Source of the DNA: a bacterium
GTDB taxonomy: Bacteria > Oederibacteriota > Muellerivitia > Muellerivitales > Muellerivitaceae
NCBI GenBank assembly: GCA_025980505.1
Contig: JAICXI010000155.1
Span: forward strand, 1 to 5,546
Reading direction: 5' to 3'
Length of the DNA stretch: 5,546 nucleotides
Shown here piece by piece: positions 5,015 through 5,546 of the stretch. Positions within the stretch are counted from its first letter, which is position 1. Each line of letters opens with the position of its first letter. Below the pieces are notes generated by a model. That model made no database searches. It had not been told where the DNA came from and was given only the letters and a program-made list of their open reading frames with translations. The translations under genes and the position numbers were made by a program.

Positions 5015-5397
5015 CGAAGGCAACAATCTCACCCTCAATACAGGATGGGGTGGGGCGAATCCTCCGGCGTATGGGGAACGGAATGTGGGAAAGGCTGCTA
5101 CATCAACCTGGGAGATCCTACCCGCCAAAAGAGCGGCTCCTATAAGGGCGACCGAAAGGGAGACGTGACGGGAGGAAGTCGGAGGGGGAAATAGTACCGC
5201 TTATAAGGGGAGGACAACAAAACCTCTCCCGAGGGAAGGTCCCCTGCTTCAACCATGTGTCTCAAAGAAGGTAGGCGCTGGAGAATGCCGGAAACGGCTA
5301 TTAACTCTGAAGGACCAAAGCGCAAAATCTTTGACAACAGGCACTATGCCGAGGGGCCAAGGGTAATCCGTAAGCCACCGGAGGAGAGGTTGTCGGA

Positions 5398-5430
5398 AAG
5401 CCGTATGATCGAAAAGGTCACGTACGGTTT
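5398..5430 (+). ncRNA. Group II intron domain V (catalytic hairpin)
   Basis: The lower stem AAGCCGTA (5398-5405) pairs with TACGGTTT (5423-5430), including the usual G-T wobble of the AGC catalytic triad (5399-5401). The two-base CG bulge is at 5421-5422. The upper stem TGATC (5406-5410) pairs with GGTCA (5416-5420) around the loop GAAAA. This is the most conserved part of group II introns and the strongest evidence for the element; no disabling change is seen. Confidence 0.92.
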
Positions 5431-5546
5431 GACGAGGGGGCGCTGGAAACGAAGTGATGAGGGAACCTAGTTGGGGCACGGAACCGGAAACGGGGAAACA
5501 GATCAAGGAACCCTCTGCACACCATCGCGCCAGTGCTCTACTCTGC

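Larger units (their letters stand above)
4767..5546 (+). mobile_element. ORF-less group II intron ribozyme (3' end at or near the window edge)
   Basis: This 780-nt noncoding stretch has the landmarks of a bacterial group II intron: a GTG start (GTGCC, 4767), a domain I rich in hairpins (for example 4864-4870 with 4879-4885, and CGCC-GAAA-GGCG at 4973-4984), the motif ACGGGAGGAAGTCGGAGGG (about 5168-5186) that commonly precedes domain IV, and a textbook domain V at 5398-5430. A domain VI helix can be drawn from 5440-5446 with 5530-5536, followed by the pyrimidine-rich TCTACTCTGC usual for intron 3' ends. Domain IV (about 5207-5397) is under 200 nt and encodes no reverse transcriptase, so splicing mobility would need a maturase supplied in trans. 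The 5' boundary is uncertain by 1-2 nt; the exact 3' splice site and structural class are not resolved. Confidence 0.82.

Noticed and set aside
5255..5470. 71-residue reading frame inside the intron as a protein or maturase remnant
   Set aside because: It runs through domain V, whose sequence is fixed by RNA structure, and has no reverse-transcriptase motifs and no good ribosome binding site.

Overview
The window is bacterial chromosomal DNA in two parts of very different character. Positions 1-2859 are GC-rich, tightly packed housekeeping-type sequence, all on the + strand. Positions 2860-5546 are accessory sequence. The histidine genes show only that the host is a GC-rich bacterium able to make histidine; nothing here fixes the phylum.

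Part 1 (1-2859): the 3' end of hisA, a 157-nt spacer with an inverted repeat, hisF (GTG start), then a run of small genes. Two tandem paralogous 93-residue proteins of unknown function come first. A four-helix membrane protein follows, with its GTG start overlapping the second paralog by 7 nt. Last is a LOG-family (TIGR00730) nucleotide hydrolase, whose TTG start overlaps the membrane gene stop as TTGA. The overlaps suggest that at least the last three genes are translationally coupled.

Part 2 (3008-4764): three unrelated genes on one strand (a three-helix membrane protein, a DUF1272 cysteine-rich protein and an exported protein), AT-richer than part 1, especially the first. Each is bracketed by copies of a 28-bp palindromic repeat at 3008, 3385, 3777 and 4737. 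Stop-to-repeat gaps are 7-29 nt and repeat-to-start gaps 30-48 nt. The layout is that of a gene-cassette array, but the repeat is not an integron attC site. Its 28 bp can be read as 11-bp arms around a 6-bp centre. No recombinase is visible.

Part 3 (about 4767 to the window end): a group II intron ribozyme with a clear domain V at 5398-5430 and no intron-encoded reverse transcriptase. It starts 2 nt after the fourth repeat. A hairpin loop in its domain I (TGTCCA, 5005-5010) is exactly complementary to the TGGACA that ends every repeat, so the intron appears to use the array repeat as its insertion target. The array plus this intron is the most novel part of the window.
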